A DNA stretch of 64,000 bases from Palsa-739 sp035532535 (lineage in GTDB: Bacteria > Actinomycetota > Thermoleophilia > Gaiellales > Gaiellaceae), in the NCBI GenBank assembly GCA_035532535.1, contig DATKQT010000003.1, positions 21,681-85,680 of the forward strand, written 5' to 3'. Below, piece after piece: positions 45,902-54,653 of this stretch (position 1 is the stretch's first letter; the number at the start of each line of letters is the position of its first letter). The notes beneath the pieces are model-generated. The model was not told the DNA's origin. It did not search any database and was given only the letters and a program-made list of their open reading frames with translations. The position numbers were made by a program, and so were the translations under genes.

Positions 45902-47550
45902 CTGTAGAGCGCTTCGATCTCGTCGCCGAAATGCTCGTGCACGACGCGGCGGCGGAGCTTCAGCGTCGGCGTGAGCTCGCCGGCTTCCTGCGAGAAGTCC
46001 CGCGGCAGGATGGTGAACCGCTTGATCTGTTCGACGCGGACGCGATCGTGGTTGACGCTGTCGACGACCTCCTGCACGAGCAGCTCCGGGTCGCGCCCCG
46101 ATCCGTTGACCTCGTCCGAGTCGAGGGTGACGAGCGCGGTCACGTACGGGCGCCGGTCGCCGACCACGAGCGCCTGCGAGATGAAGCGCGACGCCTTGAG
46201 CGCGTTCTCGAGATTCTGCGGCGCGATGTTCTTGCCGCCCGCGGTGATGATGATGTCCTTCTTGCGATCGGTGATCTTCACGAAGCCGTCGGCGTCGATC
46301 TCGCCGACGTCGCCGGTGCGAAAGAAGCCGTCCTCGGTGAAGGCGGCCGCAGTGGCTTCGGGATCCTTGAAGTAGCCCTTGAAGACGCTGTCGCTGCGCA
46401 CGAGGATCTCGCCGTCCTCGTCCAGCTTCACCTCGGAGCCGTCGACGACTCGGCCGACGGTGCCGAAGCGATAGTCATCGGGGTCGTTGACGCTCAGCGA
46501 GCTCGACGTCTCGGTCAGCCCGTAGCCCTCGATCACGAGCATGTTCAGCGACCGGAAGAACTCCAGGACGTCGATACCGAGCGGCGCCGCGCCGGAGATG
46601 CCGATGCGGATGCGTCCGCCGAGGCGGTCGCGGATCTTCTTGAACACGAGCGCGTCCGCGATCCGTCCCGGCACGCTCGCCGGCCTGTTGGTCGCGCCGA
46701 CGCGGAGCGCCCAGCGGCCGATCGCGCGCTTGACCGGGCTCGACCGTTCGATCTCGCCGACGACGTTCGCATGGATCTTCTCGTAGACACGCGGGACGGC
46801 AGGGAGGATGGTCGGCCGCGTGCGCGCGAGCGCTTCGGACAGCCGAGCAACGTCGGACACGAGCACGAGCGTGGAGCCGTGGTAAGCGGCGCCCTGGTGG
46901 ACGATGCGCGCGAAGCTGTGCGCCATCGGCAGGAACAGCAGGACGACGTCGGTCTCGTCCTGGAGCTCGTTTCGCACGCCCATCGCCGCCGTGACGAGAT
47001 TCTTGTGGGTGAGCATGCAGCCCTTCGGCGGGCCGGTCGTCCCGGACGTGTAGATGAGCGTCGCGAGATCCTCTTCGCCGACCGGCTCCGGCTCGACCCC
47101 TCCGGCGCTCGCTTCGAGCGCGTCGAGCTCGTCGAAGCGCACGACCGGCCCGTCGTAGACCGGGGCCAGCTTGGCGGCCTGCTCGTCGTTCTCGACGAAG
47201 GCGAGCACCGCTTCGGAGTGGCCGAGGATGTACCCGCACTCGCTCGCCGTGTTCGTCGGATACAGCCCGACGACGACGGCGCCGATGGACATGATCGCCC
47301 AATCGAGGAGGATCCACTCGAGGCGCGTCCGGGCGAGGACGGCGACCGCGTCCCCGCGGCGGACTCCACGGGCGAGGAGCCCCCGCGCCAGAGCGTCGAC
47401 CCGGCGGCCGGCCTCCTCCCAGGAGACATCGCGCCAGCCGTCCGGATGTTCCTCGAGGTACGCGGGCATCGAGTGGTGCTGCTCCTGCACGTAGCGCCAG
47501 AGGGCAGGCGCAGTGCGAGTTTCGGGCGGCACGGCCTCATCGTAAGCCAA
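45898..47550 (-). CDS. Long-chain fatty-acid-CoA ligase (AMP-forming)
   Basis: 550 residues, TTG start. It activates fatty acids through an acyl-AMP. AMP-binding motif YTSGTTGPPKGCMLTH, the gate motif YGLTETSSSLSVN, the RTGDVGEIDADGFVKITDRKKDIIITAGGKNIAPQ hinge segment and a C-terminal domain are present. The family fits FadD15-type ligases of actinobacteria. Chain-length preference cannot be inferred. Divergent from Ku; its stop overlaps the NlpC/P60 stop. Confidence 0.94.
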   Translation of the reverse strand: MAYDEAVPPETRTAPALWRYVQEQHHSMPAYLEEHPDGWRDVSWEEAGRRVDALARGLLARGVRRGDAVAVLARTRLEWILLDWAIMSIGAVVVGLYPTNTASECGYILGHSEAVLAFVENDEQAAKLAPVYDGPVVRFDELDALEASAGGVEPEPVGEEDLATLIYTSGTTGPPKGCMLTHKNLVTAAMGVRNELQDETDVVLLFLPMAHSFARIVHQGAAYHGSTLVLVSDVARLSEALARTRPTILPAVPRVYEKIHANVVGEIERSSPVKRAIGRWALRVGATNRPASVPGRIADALVFKKIRDRLGGRIRIGISGAAPLGIDVLEFFRSLNMLVIEGYGLTETSSSLSVNDPDDYRFGTVGRVVDGSEVKLDEDGEILVRSDSVFKGYFKDPEATAAAFTEDGFFRTGDVGEIDADGFVKITDRKKDIIITAGGKNIAPQNLENALKASRFISQALVVGDRRPYVTALVTLDSDEVNGSGRDPELLVQEVVDSVNHDRVRVEQIKRFTILPRDFSQEAGELTPTLKLRRRVVHEHFGDEIEALYS

Positions 47551-47569
47551 AGGAGATCTGCCACTTGAC

Positions 47570-47575
47570 TAGAAT
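47570..47575 (+). promoter_or_regulatory. -10 box of the Ku gene
   Basis: TAGAAT ends 12 bases before the ATG at 47588. The predicted leader is only about five bases, with no Shine-Dalgarno. No convincing -35 box. Confidence 0.45.
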
Positions 47576-47587
47576 TCGGTTGATCCC

Positions 47588-48451
47588 ATGAGGACGATCT
47601 GGAACGGATCGATCAGCTTCGGGCTGGTCAACATCCCCATCGGTCTCGCGCTGGCGACCCAGCGGGACGACGTCTCCTTCCGGACGCTGCACCGGGAATG
47701 CGGCACGCCGATCAAGCAGAAGCGGTGGTGCCCGTTCCACGAGCGCGACGTCGAGGCGGACGAGCTGGTCAAGGGCTGGGAGGTCGCCAAGGGCGAGTTC
47801 GTCATCGTCGAGGAGTCCGATCTCGAGGCCGTTGCGCTCCAGCGCTCGCAGTCGATCGAGATCCTCCGCTTCGTCAAGCTCCAGGACGTCGACCCCGTCT
47901 ACTTCGACCGGACGTACTACCTCGCGCCGGCGGCCTCGGAAGCGCAGCGGCGTCCGTACGTCCTCCTCCTGCGCGCGATGGAGGAGTCGGGGATGGCAGC
48001 GGTCGGGAAGTTCGTGCTGTGGGGCAAGGAGAACCTTTGCCTCATCCGTCCGCAGGGCGACTCGCTGGCGCTCGAGACGCTCTTCTTCGCCGACGACGTC
48101 CGCTCGAAGGCGGAGATCGAAGAGGCGGTAGAGGCGACCGAGGTGAAGAAGGCCGAGCTCGCGCTGGCGGGCCAGGTGATCGAGAGCCTCGTCGGTGAGT
48201 GGGATGCAGCCGACTTCGAGAACGAGTACCGGCGCGACCTGAAGGCGATGCTCGACGCGAAGCTCGCCGGCCAGGAGATCACGCGGCCGGAGCCTGCGCC
48301 CGAAGCACCGGTCATCGACCTCATGGAGGCGCTACGGCAGAGCGTCGTCGACGTGCAGCAGCGCCGCGGAGATGGAAAGGCGCCCGAAAAGACGAAGGCC
48401 GCCCCGTCGGGCGGCTCTCGCCGAAAAGCGCCTGCGCGAAAAGTGTCCTAG
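47588..48451 (+). CDS. ku: Ku DNA-end-binding protein (NHEJ)
   Basis: 287 residues. It begins MRTIWNGSISFGLVNIPIGL, the diagnostic bacterial Ku N-terminus. The ring-forming core (about 1-250) contains TLHRECGTPIKQKRWCPFHERDVEADELVKGWEVAKGEFV and YLAPAASEAQRRPYVLLLRAM. A basic tail (SRRKAPARKVS) probably helps DNA threading. Ku recruits LigD in two-component end joining. No ligD is in this window. Confidence 0.96.
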   Translation: MRTIWNGSISFGLVNIPIGLALATQRDDVSFRTLHRECGTPIKQKRWCPFHERDVEADELVKGWEVAKGEFVIVEESDLEAVALQRSQSIEILRFVKLQDVDPVYFDRTYYLAPAASEAQRRPYVLLLRAMEESGMAAVGKFVLWGKENLCLIRPQGDSLALETLFFADDVRSKAEIEEAVEATEVKKAELALAGQVIESLVGEWDAADFENEYRRDLKAMLDAKLAGQEITRPEPAPEAPVIDLMEALRQSVVDVQQRRGDGKAPEKTKAAPSGGSRRKAPARKVS

Positions 48452-48618
48452 CTCGCCTTCGGGAACGCTCCGAGCGCCTCGAGTTGCGCCTGGAAGAGAT
48501 GCTTGTCGATCTTGCCCTGGTAGATCGGCACGCCTTCCTGCATGCAGAGCCTGATCACCTCCTGCCGGTCGATCTTCAACTCTTCCGACAGCTCTTCGGG
48601 CGTGAGGTGATTCGCCAT
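48448..48618 (-). CDS. Mini helix-turn-helix protein
   Basis: 56 residues from ATG with GGAAGGAG nine bases upstream. LTPEELSEELKIDRQEVIRLCMQEGVPIYQGKIDKHLF looks like an excisionase/MerR-type winged helix: a helix-turn-helix followed by a short hairpin. The role is unknown; the small size suggests a DNA-binding regulator. Its leader carries an attenuator-like structure (48646-48725). The stop overlaps the end of the convergent Ku gene. Confidence 0.8.
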   Translation of the reverse strand: MANHLTPEELSEELKIDRQEVIRLCMQEGVPIYQGKIDKHLFQAQLEALGAFPKAS

Positions 48619-48645
48619 TCGGCCTGCTCCTTCCCTGGGCACGAA

Positions 48646-48725
48646 AAAACCCGCCGGCGCCTAGCGCTCAGACGGGTTTTGCGTGACCCTTGCTTGTCGA
48701 CGTGACGGGCTTCACTCGGCCCGTC
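48646..48725 (-). promoter_or_regulatory. Attenuator-like leader of the mini HTH gene
   Basis: On the minus strand: segment 1 GACGGGC (48719-48725), segment 2 GCCCGTC (48704-48710), segment 3 AAAACCCGTC (48671-48680) and segment 4 CGGGTTTT followed by more T (48646-48653). 1 pairs with 2, and 3 with 4 to form an intrinsic terminator ending in six T. Segment 1 can instead pair with segment 3, which would break the terminator. This is the layout of a transcription attenuator 28 bases before the ATG. On the plus strand the same 3-4 stem may end the Ku transcript. Confidence 0.6.
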
Positions 48726-48761
48726 CCAGAAAGACATCCATTGAGCACAGAATATGCCCCC

Positions 48762-49613
48762 ATGCCGACGGATGGCAAACCAGATATCGAGGGATTCGAC
48801 GAGCGCATTCTGGACTACGAAGGGGCGCGGATCCGCTACCTCGTGGGCGGCGACGGGCCTCCGCTCGTCCTCGTCCACGGCCTCGGCGGAGGGGCCGCGA
48901 ACTGGCGGCTGATCGCGCCCGCCCTCGCCGCCGGGCGGCGGGTGGTCGTGCCCGAGTTGCCCGGCCACGGCGGCTCCGGACCGCTCGGGCGGGCGGACTC
49001 GCTCGACCCCTTCGCCGAGGCGGTGCTGGCCGTCGCGGAGGCGGAGGGTGCTCTGCCGGCCCCATGGGTCGGTCACTCGCTCGGCGGCCTCGTGGCGCTC
49101 CGCGCGGCAGCGCTGCGGCCGGAGGCCGTCACGGGCGTCGTCCTCGCCGCGGCCGCCGGGATCACCTCGGCCAGCCGGATCGGGCGGGTCACGGTCACGC
49201 TCATCGGCATCGCACGGCCGGGCAAGCTGCTCGGCCGGCGGCGGCGGACGGTGTCGCGCTCGCGCGCCGGCCGCACCCTCGCCTTCGGATGGTGGGGTGT
49301 CGCCGATCCGGCGGGCCTCGATCCCGAGATGGCGGAGGCCTTCCTCGCAGGGCCGACACGGCACACGGACACGCTTACCGCAGGGAAGGCGCTCGTCGTC
49401 TCCGATCCGCGACGCGATCTGCACCGTGTGACGTGTCCGGTTCTCTGCCTGTGGGGTGCGAACGACAACTGGGTCCCGCTCGCGGACGGCATCGAGTACG
49501 CACGGCGACTGCGCGCGCCGCTGCGCACGATCGCCGACTGCGGGCACCTGCTGATTGGCGAACGTCCGGAAGCCGTGCTGCGCGCGATCGAGGAGTTCCT
49601 CGCAGGTCTCTAG
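48762..49613 (+). CDS. Alpha/beta hydrolase
   Basis: 283 residues from ATG at 48762; an in-frame start at 48690 would place translation within the leader, so the shorter form is preferred. The catalytic triad is Ser in VGHSLGGL, Asp in WGANDNWVP and His in CGHLLIGERP. The oxyanion HG is in LVHGLGGGAANW. A cap region with a basic patch (LLGRRRRTVSRSRAG) lies between strands. Substrate unknown; the fold includes esterases, epoxide hydrolases and C-C hydrolases. Its stop overlaps that of ssb. Confidence 0.88.
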   Translation: MPTDGKPDIEGFDERILDYEGARIRYLVGGDGPPLVLVHGLGGGAANWRLIAPALAAGRRVVVPELPGHGGSGPLGRADSLDPFAEAVLAVAEAEGALPAPWVGHSLGGLVALRAAALRPEAVTGVVLAAAAGITSASRIGRVTVTLIGIARPGKLLGRRRRTVSRSRAGRTLAFGWWGVADPAGLDPEMAEAFLAGPTRHTDTLTAGKALVVSDPRRDLHRVTCPVLCLWGANDNWVPLADGIEYARRLRAPLRTIADCGHLLIGERPEAVLRAIEEFLAGL

Positions 49614-49972
49614 GAGGCGGCAGCCGCCTCGAACGGAATCACCTCCGCGCTACGCGCCTCATCGTCACGCGGCGGGCCGCCGAGGAACTCGACGCGCTTC
49701 GCGACGACCTCGACGACACGGCGCCGCTTGCCGTCCTCCTCCCAGGCGCGGCTCCGCAGATAGCCCTCGAGGCCGACCCGCCGGCCCTTGCTCAGGTACT
49801 CGGCGCAGAGCTCCGCCTGCCGGTCCCAGACCGACACGCCGACGAAGTCGGCGCCCGCATCCCGCGCGCCGCGGCCGACCGCGAGCAGGAAGCTCGCCAC
49901 CTTCTTGTCCTCGCCCACCTCGCGGAGCTCGACGTCGGAGGCGAGGTTGCCGATCAGGTTCACCGTGTTCAT
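49610..49972 (-). CDS. Single-stranded DNA-binding protein without acidic tail
   Basis: 120 residues from ATG (MNTVNLIGNLASDVELREV); a GTG seven codons earlier is also open. The OB fold is typical of SSB: KKVASFLLAVGRG, FVGVSVWDRQAELCAEYLSKGRRVGLEGYLRSRAW, VVEVVAKRVEFLG. It ends FEAAAAS and lacks the Pro/Gly-rich linker and the acidic DDDIPF tip that recruits partner proteins. It is therefore probably a second, specialised SSB; the housekeeping one, usually beside rpsF and rpsR, is not in this window. Confidence 0.88.
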   Translation of the reverse strand: MNTVNLIGNLASDVELREVGEDKKVASFLLAVGRGARDAGADFVGVSVWDRQAELCAEYLSKGRRVGLEGYLRSRAWEEDGKRRRVVEVVAKRVEFLGGPPRDDEARSAEVIPFEAAAAS

Positions 49973-50038
49973 GCGGTGAAGGTAGGTCGTCACCTGTCAC
50001 GAAAGGTGCACGGCTTTATGCCATTTCGCAGGCGTAGA

Positions 50039-50044
50039 TAGACT
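50039..50044 (+). promoter_or_regulatory. -10 box of mreB
   Basis: TAGACT ends nine bases before the ATG of mreB, so the main transcript would be leaderless or nearly so. The -35 region is poor. Confidence 0.4.
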
Positions 50045-50053
50045 CGGACGCCC

Positions 50054-51109
50054 ATGGGACTCTTCACCTCGATGACCGGATTCGGCGGCCGCGACATGGC
50101 GGTCGACCTCGGCACGGCGAACACGCTCGTCTACGTGCGCGGGCGCGGGATCGTCCTTTCCGAGCCGTCCGTGGTGGCGATCGACTCCCGCACCGGTGAG
50201 GTGCACGCGGTCGGCGTCGAGGCGAAGCGGATGCTCGGCCGTACGCCGGGCACGATCCAGGCCATCCGGCCGCTGAAGGACGGCGTCATCGCCGACTTCG
50301 ACGTCACCGAGCAGATGCTGCGGCACTTCATCCAGAAGGTGCATCAGCATCGGTTCGCGCATCCGCGCGTCGTCGTGTGCGTCCCGTCCGGTGTGACCGG
50401 CGTCGAGAAGCGCGCCGTCGAGGAGGCGACGCTTTCCGCGGGCGCGCGTCAGGCGTATCTGATCGAAGAGCCGATGGCGGCTGCGATCGGTGCCGGCCTT
50501 CCCGTCGCCGAGCCGACCGGGAACATGATCGTCGACATCGGCGGAGGCACCACCGAGGTCGCAGTCATCTCGCTCGGCGGCATCGTCGTGTCGCAGTCGC
50601 TGCGCGTCGGCGGCGACGAGATGGACGATGCGATCATCAATCACATCAAGCGCGACTACAAGCTTCTCATCGGCCAGCAGACGGCGGAGGAGATCAAGCT
50701 CGAGATCGGCTCTGCGTGGGACCAGAAGGAAGAGCTGCAGGCGGAGGTGCGCGGACGCGACATGCTCACCGGGCTGCCGAAGACGGTGATCCTCACCTCG
50801 GAGGAGATCCGGCGCGCGCTCGACGAGCCGGTCACGCAGATCATCGAGGCGATCAAGTCGACGCTGGACAAAACGCCGCCGGAGCTGGCCGCGGACATCA
50901 TGGATCGCGGCATCGTCCTCGCCGGCGGCGGTGCGCTCCTCACCGGGCTCGACGAGCGGCTGCGCCACGAGACCCAGATGCCGGTGCACCTGGCTGAGAG
51001 CCCGCTCACCTGCGTGGCGGTCGGCTCGGGGCGCAGCCTCGAGGAGTTCGAGGCTATCCACCGCTCGAACCGTGCCCGCGCCCGCGGCCGCAACGGCCGC
51101 CGCTACTAG
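50054..51109 (+). CDS. mreB: Rod-shape actin MreB
   Basis: 351 residues. It assembles into membrane filaments that steer lateral wall synthesis. Phosphate-1 motif AVDLGTANTLVYVRG, connect-1 region, phosphate-2 IVDIGGGTTEVAVISLGG and the adenosine motif IVLAGGGALLTGLDERL are intact. It has an N-terminal GLFTSMTGFGG that may help membrane binding and a basic C-terminal tail (RARARGRNGRRY). First gene of mreBCD-PBP2-rodA. Confidence 0.97.
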   Translation: MGLFTSMTGFGGRDMAVDLGTANTLVYVRGRGIVLSEPSVVAIDSRTGEVHAVGVEAKRMLGRTPGTIQAIRPLKDGVIADFDVTEQMLRHFIQKVHQHRFAHPRVVVCVPSGVTGVEKRAVEEATLSAGARQAYLIEEPMAAAIGAGLPVAEPTGNMIVDIGGGTTEVAVISLGGIVVSQSLRVGGDEMDDAIINHIKRDYKLLIGQQTAEEIKLEIGSAWDQKEELQAEVRGRDMLTGLPKTVILTSEEIRRALDEPVTQIIEAIKSTLDKTPPELAADIMDRGIVLAGGGALLTGLDERLRHETQMPVHLAESPLTCVAVGSGRSLEEFEAIHRSNRARARGRNGRRY

Positions 51110-51155
51110 GACCTCGGCGTCGCCCACATGGGCCTCGTCGCGCCGGGCACGGCTG

Positions 51156-51161
51156 TAACCT
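51156..51161 (+). promoter_or_regulatory. -10 box of mreC
   Basis: TAACCT ends eight bases before the mreC GTG in the 60-base mreB-mreC gap. It would give a leaderless second transcript; the -35 region is weak. Confidence 0.35.
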
Positions 51162-51169
51162 AGGGCGCG

Positions 51170-52111
51170 GTGGCGCCTCCGAACCGCTCCGCACGCGTGG
51201 CGGTGCTGGGCTCCTCGCTCCAGCGCTCCAATCCCGGCCCGCGTCCATCCCGGGTGCGTAGTGCACTGGTCCGGCGCATCGTGCTCGCGGTGCTCGTGAT
51301 CGTCGCGCTCGCGCTGCTGACCATCTCCTTCCGCTCCCCGACGTCCGGATACCTCCACGACGCCCAGAGCTACGGCTCCGACGCGTTGCGGCCGTTCCAG
51401 GTCGCCGCGGTGCGCGTCGCACGGCCGTTCCGCGACGCCTACAACTACGTCGACAGCCTGGCGCGCGCGAAGTCGCGCAACGCGAAGCTCGAGCAGATGG
51501 TGCGCGACTACCGTGGGCAGGCGCTGTTGAACGCCTCGGCCGTCCAGCAGAACAACGACCTCAAGAAGCTGCTCCAGTTCGAGGAAGGCCCGACCTATCC
51601 ACAGGACTTCCGCGCCGTGAACACGTCCGTCATCTCGTTCCCGTCCGGATCGTTCACGCAGCAGATCGTCATCGACGCCGGGTCGAACCAGGGCATCCGT
51701 CTGAACACACCCGTCGTCAGCGCCGACGGGCTCGTCGGCAAGGTGACGCAGCTCGGCCACACGACCTCCGTCGTGACGCTCCTCACCGATCCCGACAGTG
51801 CCGTGCCGGCGCGTGACCTGAAGACGCACGTGAGCGGTCTCATCCGGCACGGGCAGGGCGGCACGCTCATCCTCGACCGCGTGTCGAAGGATCAGGTCGT
51901 GAACAAGGGCGACTGGATCATCACGCGCGGCACCGTCGACCGCAGGTATCCGGACGAGTACCCGTACGGCATCCCGATCGGACGCGTCGTCGCGGTCGGG
52001 ACGAGCGACATCGCGAGCTTCCTCACCGTGCAGGTGCAGCCGCTCGCCAACCTCGACTCGATCGACGCCGTCGCCGCGCTCGTCCCCAAGCACCCGCGCG
52101 CGAAACCGTGA
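51170..52111 (+). CDS. mreC: Rod-shape protein MreC
   Basis: 313 residues, GTG start. A basic cytoplasmic N-terminus, one transmembrane helix (about 44-63), a coiled coil (about 95-125, YNYVDSLARAKSRNAKLEQMVRDYRG) and the double beta-barrel periplasmic domain (VVSADGLVGKVTQLGHTTSVVTLLTDPDSAVPA) are visible. MreC links MreB to PBP2 and RodA. The last four bases overlap mreD. Confidence 0.95.
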   Translation: MAPPNRSARVAVLGSSLQRSNPGPRPSRVRSALVRRIVLAVLVIVALALLTISFRSPTSGYLHDAQSYGSDALRPFQVAAVRVARPFRDAYNYVDSLARAKSRNAKLEQMVRDYRGQALLNASAVQQNNDLKKLLQFEEGPTYPQDFRAVNTSVISFPSGSFTQQIVIDAGSNQGIRLNTPVVSADGLVGKVTQLGHTTSVVTLLTDPDSAVPARDLKTHVSGLIRHGQGGTLILDRVSKDQVVNKGDWIITRGTVDRRYPDEYPYGIPIGRVVAVGTSDIASFLTVQVQPLANLDSIDAVAALVPKHPRAKP

Positions 52112-52632
52112 CCATCGCCGATGGCTTCAAGGCCGCGGCGCTGCTCTTCGTCGCGGCGATCGCCCAGGTGTCGATCTTCTCGCAGCTACGCGTGTACGGC
52201 GGCGTCCCGCAGGTCGTGCTCGTCACCCTCGTCAGCGTCGCGCTGCTGCGCGGAGCCGTCGCGGGCGCAATCGCGGGATTCTTCGCCGGCCTCGTCGTCG
52301 ACACGGCGACGCTCGGCCAGCTCGGCCTGACCTCGCTCGTGCTCACCGTGTCCGGCTATTGGATCGGCCGGTACGGCGAGACGACCGGACGCGACCGCGG
52401 GCATGCGCCGTTCCTGTCGATCGCGGTGGTGACCTTCCTCTATGCGTTCGGCATTCTGTTCGTCACGTTCATGCTCGGCGAGCGTGCGCCCGCAGGACCG
52501 GAGATGCGGAGCCTGTTGCCGACGATCGTCATGAACCTCGTTCTGACGGCTCCCGTTTACGCGCTCGTTCGCATCCTGCTCCGACCGCGCGAGCGCGCGG
52601 ACTACGCCACCGAGGTGCAGCTGCTTGGCTAG
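52108..52632 (+). CDS. mreD: Rod-shape membrane protein MreD
   Basis: 174 residues, GTG start overlapping the mreC stop. Five or six hydrophobic helices; VYGGVPQVVLVTLVSVALLRGAVAGAIAGFFAGLVVDTATLGQLGLTSL is the typical MreD core. It partners MreC in the elongasome. Its end overlaps the PBP2 gene by eight bases. Confidence 0.93.
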   Translation: MTIADGFKAAALLFVAAIAQVSIFSQLRVYGGVPQVVLVTLVSVALLRGAVAGAIAGFFAGLVVDTATLGQLGLTSLVLTVSGYWIGRYGETTGRDRGHAPFLSIAVVTFLYAFGILFVTFMLGERAPAGPEMRSLLPTIVMNLVLTAPVYALVRILLRPRERADYATEVQLLG

Positions 52633-54628
52633 CACCGCCGCAGGCGAACGCCCCCGCTCGAAGCGGTTCATGCCGCCGAGCAAGGGCGTCGCCGAGCCGT
52701 ACCGGCCGAGCGCACGAGTGCTCCGCCGAGTGAGCGTGCTCGGCGTCGCGATGCTCGTGATCTTCGCCGTCCTCGTCTTGCGGCTCTGGGCGCTGCAGGT
52801 CCTCGCAGGGACGAAGTACGTGAATCAGGCGGCGGCGAACTCGTTCCGCACCGTGCGCGTGCAGGCGCCGCGCGGCCAGATCCTCGACCGCAACGGCGTC
52901 CCGCTCGTCACGAATGCTCCGGCGACCTCGATTCTTCTCTGGCCGGCCGACCTGCCGAAGGTCTACACGGCGCGCTACGCGGAACTGCGCGCGCTTGCCC
53001 GGCTGACGAGCGTCCCGCTGTACGAGATCGCGGCGGGGATCAAGGCGCGGCGCGCAGCTAATGACCTCGTCACGCCGGTGACGGTGCGCGAGGCCGCCGG
53101 CGAGCCGATGATCGCCTACCTGTACGAGAACGCAGCGCAGTTCCCCGGCGTGACGACGTGGCGGACGTTCATCCGCCACTATCCGTACCACTCGCTCGCG
53201 GCGCAGGTGCTCGGCTACGTCGGGGAGATCTCGCCCGCCGAGCTGGCGGGCCTTGCAAAACAGGGATACCAGCCGGGCGACGAGATCGGACAGAGCGGGG
53301 TTGAGTCGTCCTACGACAGCTACCTCCGCGGTGTCGCCGGCGCCGCTCGGATGCACATCGATGCGTTCGGGCGGCCGCGCAGCGGCCTGACCACGACGAC
53401 GCTGGCGAAGCCCGGCAACGACGTCCGGCTGACGATCGACCTGAAGCTGCAGCAGGCGGCCGAGAAGGCGCTGCAGTACGGAATCCATCTCGCCCAGGCA
53501 AACGGGGAGTGGGCGGCGCGCGGCGGCGCAATCGTCGCCCTCGACCCGAACGACGGCTCGATCCTCGCGATGGCGTCCGCGCCGACGTACGACCCGTCCG
53601 TGTTCGCCGGCCACGTGACCCTGGGAGAGCTCGCCCGTGCGGGCCTGACCCCAAACACGGCGGCTGCGAAGAACATCCCCTCGCTGAACCGCGCCGTTTC
53701 GGGCCTGTATCCGCCGGGGTCGACGTTCAAGCCAGTGACGGCGCTCGCCGCGATGCAGGAGCACTTGCTCTCGCCGTACGCGTACCTCCCGTGCACGGGC
53801 ACGTACAGCTCGCCGCAGGACCGGTCGCATCGCACGTTCCACAACTGGGACCCGAACGTGAACCAGGCGATGGATCTGCCGACCGCGCTTGCCTACTCGT
53901 GCGACACGTACTTCTACCGAGTCGGCAACGAGTTCTACACCCTCCCCTCCGACCGCGGACAGCCGATCCAGAAGTTGGCCGACGCGTTCGGCTTTGGACA
54001 GTCGACCGGCGTCGACATCGGGCCCGAAGCGACCGGCCTCGTGCCGACGATCGGCTGGCGGCAGCAGCACTTCACGGACGCGGTCGACAAGCTCTGGAAG
54101 CCGGGCGACTCGATCGAGCTCGCCGTGGGACAGGGCGATCTCCTCGTGACGCCGTTGCAGATGGCGCGGCTGTACGCGGCGCTTGCGAACGGCGGCAAGC
54201 TCGTGACCCCGCACGTGCTCGACGACGTGGAGAGCCCGAACGGGGCGCGCGTCCCGGTGGCAGCGATCCCTGCGCCGCGCCGGGTGGGAATCGACCCGGC
54301 CGCGCTCCAGGCCGTCCAGAAGGGGTTGTGGGAGGCAACGCACCTGCCGTTCGGCACCTCGTACTCGGTGTTCGGCAAGTTCCCGGTCTCGATCGTGGGC
54401 AAGACCGGCACGGCCCAGAAGATCGTTTCGGTGCCCGGGTACGTCGGCCTTCAGAACCAGGCGTGGTGGTGCGGATACGGTCCGTACAACTCCCCGAAGC
54501 TCGTCGTGTGTGCGCTCATCGAGAACGGCGGGTACGGCGGCGACGTGGCAGCGCCGGCGGCCGCCAAGGTGTTCGCCGCCTACTTCCACGTGGCGTTCCA
54601 CATCCTCGGCCCCATCCACAGCGACTGA
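52625..54628 (+). CDS. mrdA: Penicillin-binding protein 2 (elongation transpeptidase)
   Basis: 667 residues, TTG start. Short cytoplasmic N-terminus, one membrane anchor (about 35-58), the non-catalytic pedestal domain (APRGQILDRNGVPLVTN ... GQSGVESSYDSYLRG) and the transpeptidase domain. Active-site motifs are SxxK at Ser366 (PPGSTFKPV), SCD in AYSCDTYFYRVG and KTG at Lys593 (GKTGTAQK). It crosslinks new peptidoglycan with RodA during elongation. Gene order confirms the role. Confidence 0.95.
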   Translation: MASTAAGERPRSKRFMPPSKGVAEPYRPSARVLRRVSVLGVAMLVIFAVLVLRLWALQVLAGTKYVNQAAANSFRTVRVQAPRGQILDRNGVPLVTNAPATSILLWPADLPKVYTARYAELRALARLTSVPLYEIAAGIKARRAANDLVTPVTVREAAGEPMIAYLYENAAQFPGVTTWRTFIRHYPYHSLAAQVLGYVGEISPAELAGLAKQGYQPGDEIGQSGVESSYDSYLRGVAGAARMHIDAFGRPRSGLTTTTLAKPGNDVRLTIDLKLQQAAEKALQYGIHLAQANGEWAARGGAIVALDPNDGSILAMASAPTYDPSVFAGHVTLGELARAGLTPNTAAAKNIPSLNRAVSGLYPPGSTFKPVTALAAMQEHLLSPYAYLPCTGTYSSPQDRSHRTFHNWDPNVNQAMDLPTALAYSCDTYFYRVGNEFYTLPSDRGQPIQKLADAFGFGQSTGVDIGPEATGLVPTIGWRQQHFTDAVDKLWKPGDSIELAVGQGDLLVTPLQMARLYAALANGGKLVTPHVLDDVESPNGARVPVAAIPAPRRVGIDPAALQAVQKGLWEATHLPFGTSYSVFGKFPVSIVGKTGTAQKIVSVPGYVGLQNQAWWCGYGPYNSPKLVVCALIENGGYGGDVAAPAAAKVFAAYFHVAFHILGPIHSD

Positions 54629-54653
54629 TGCAAACCGTGGGCAAACTCCGCTG

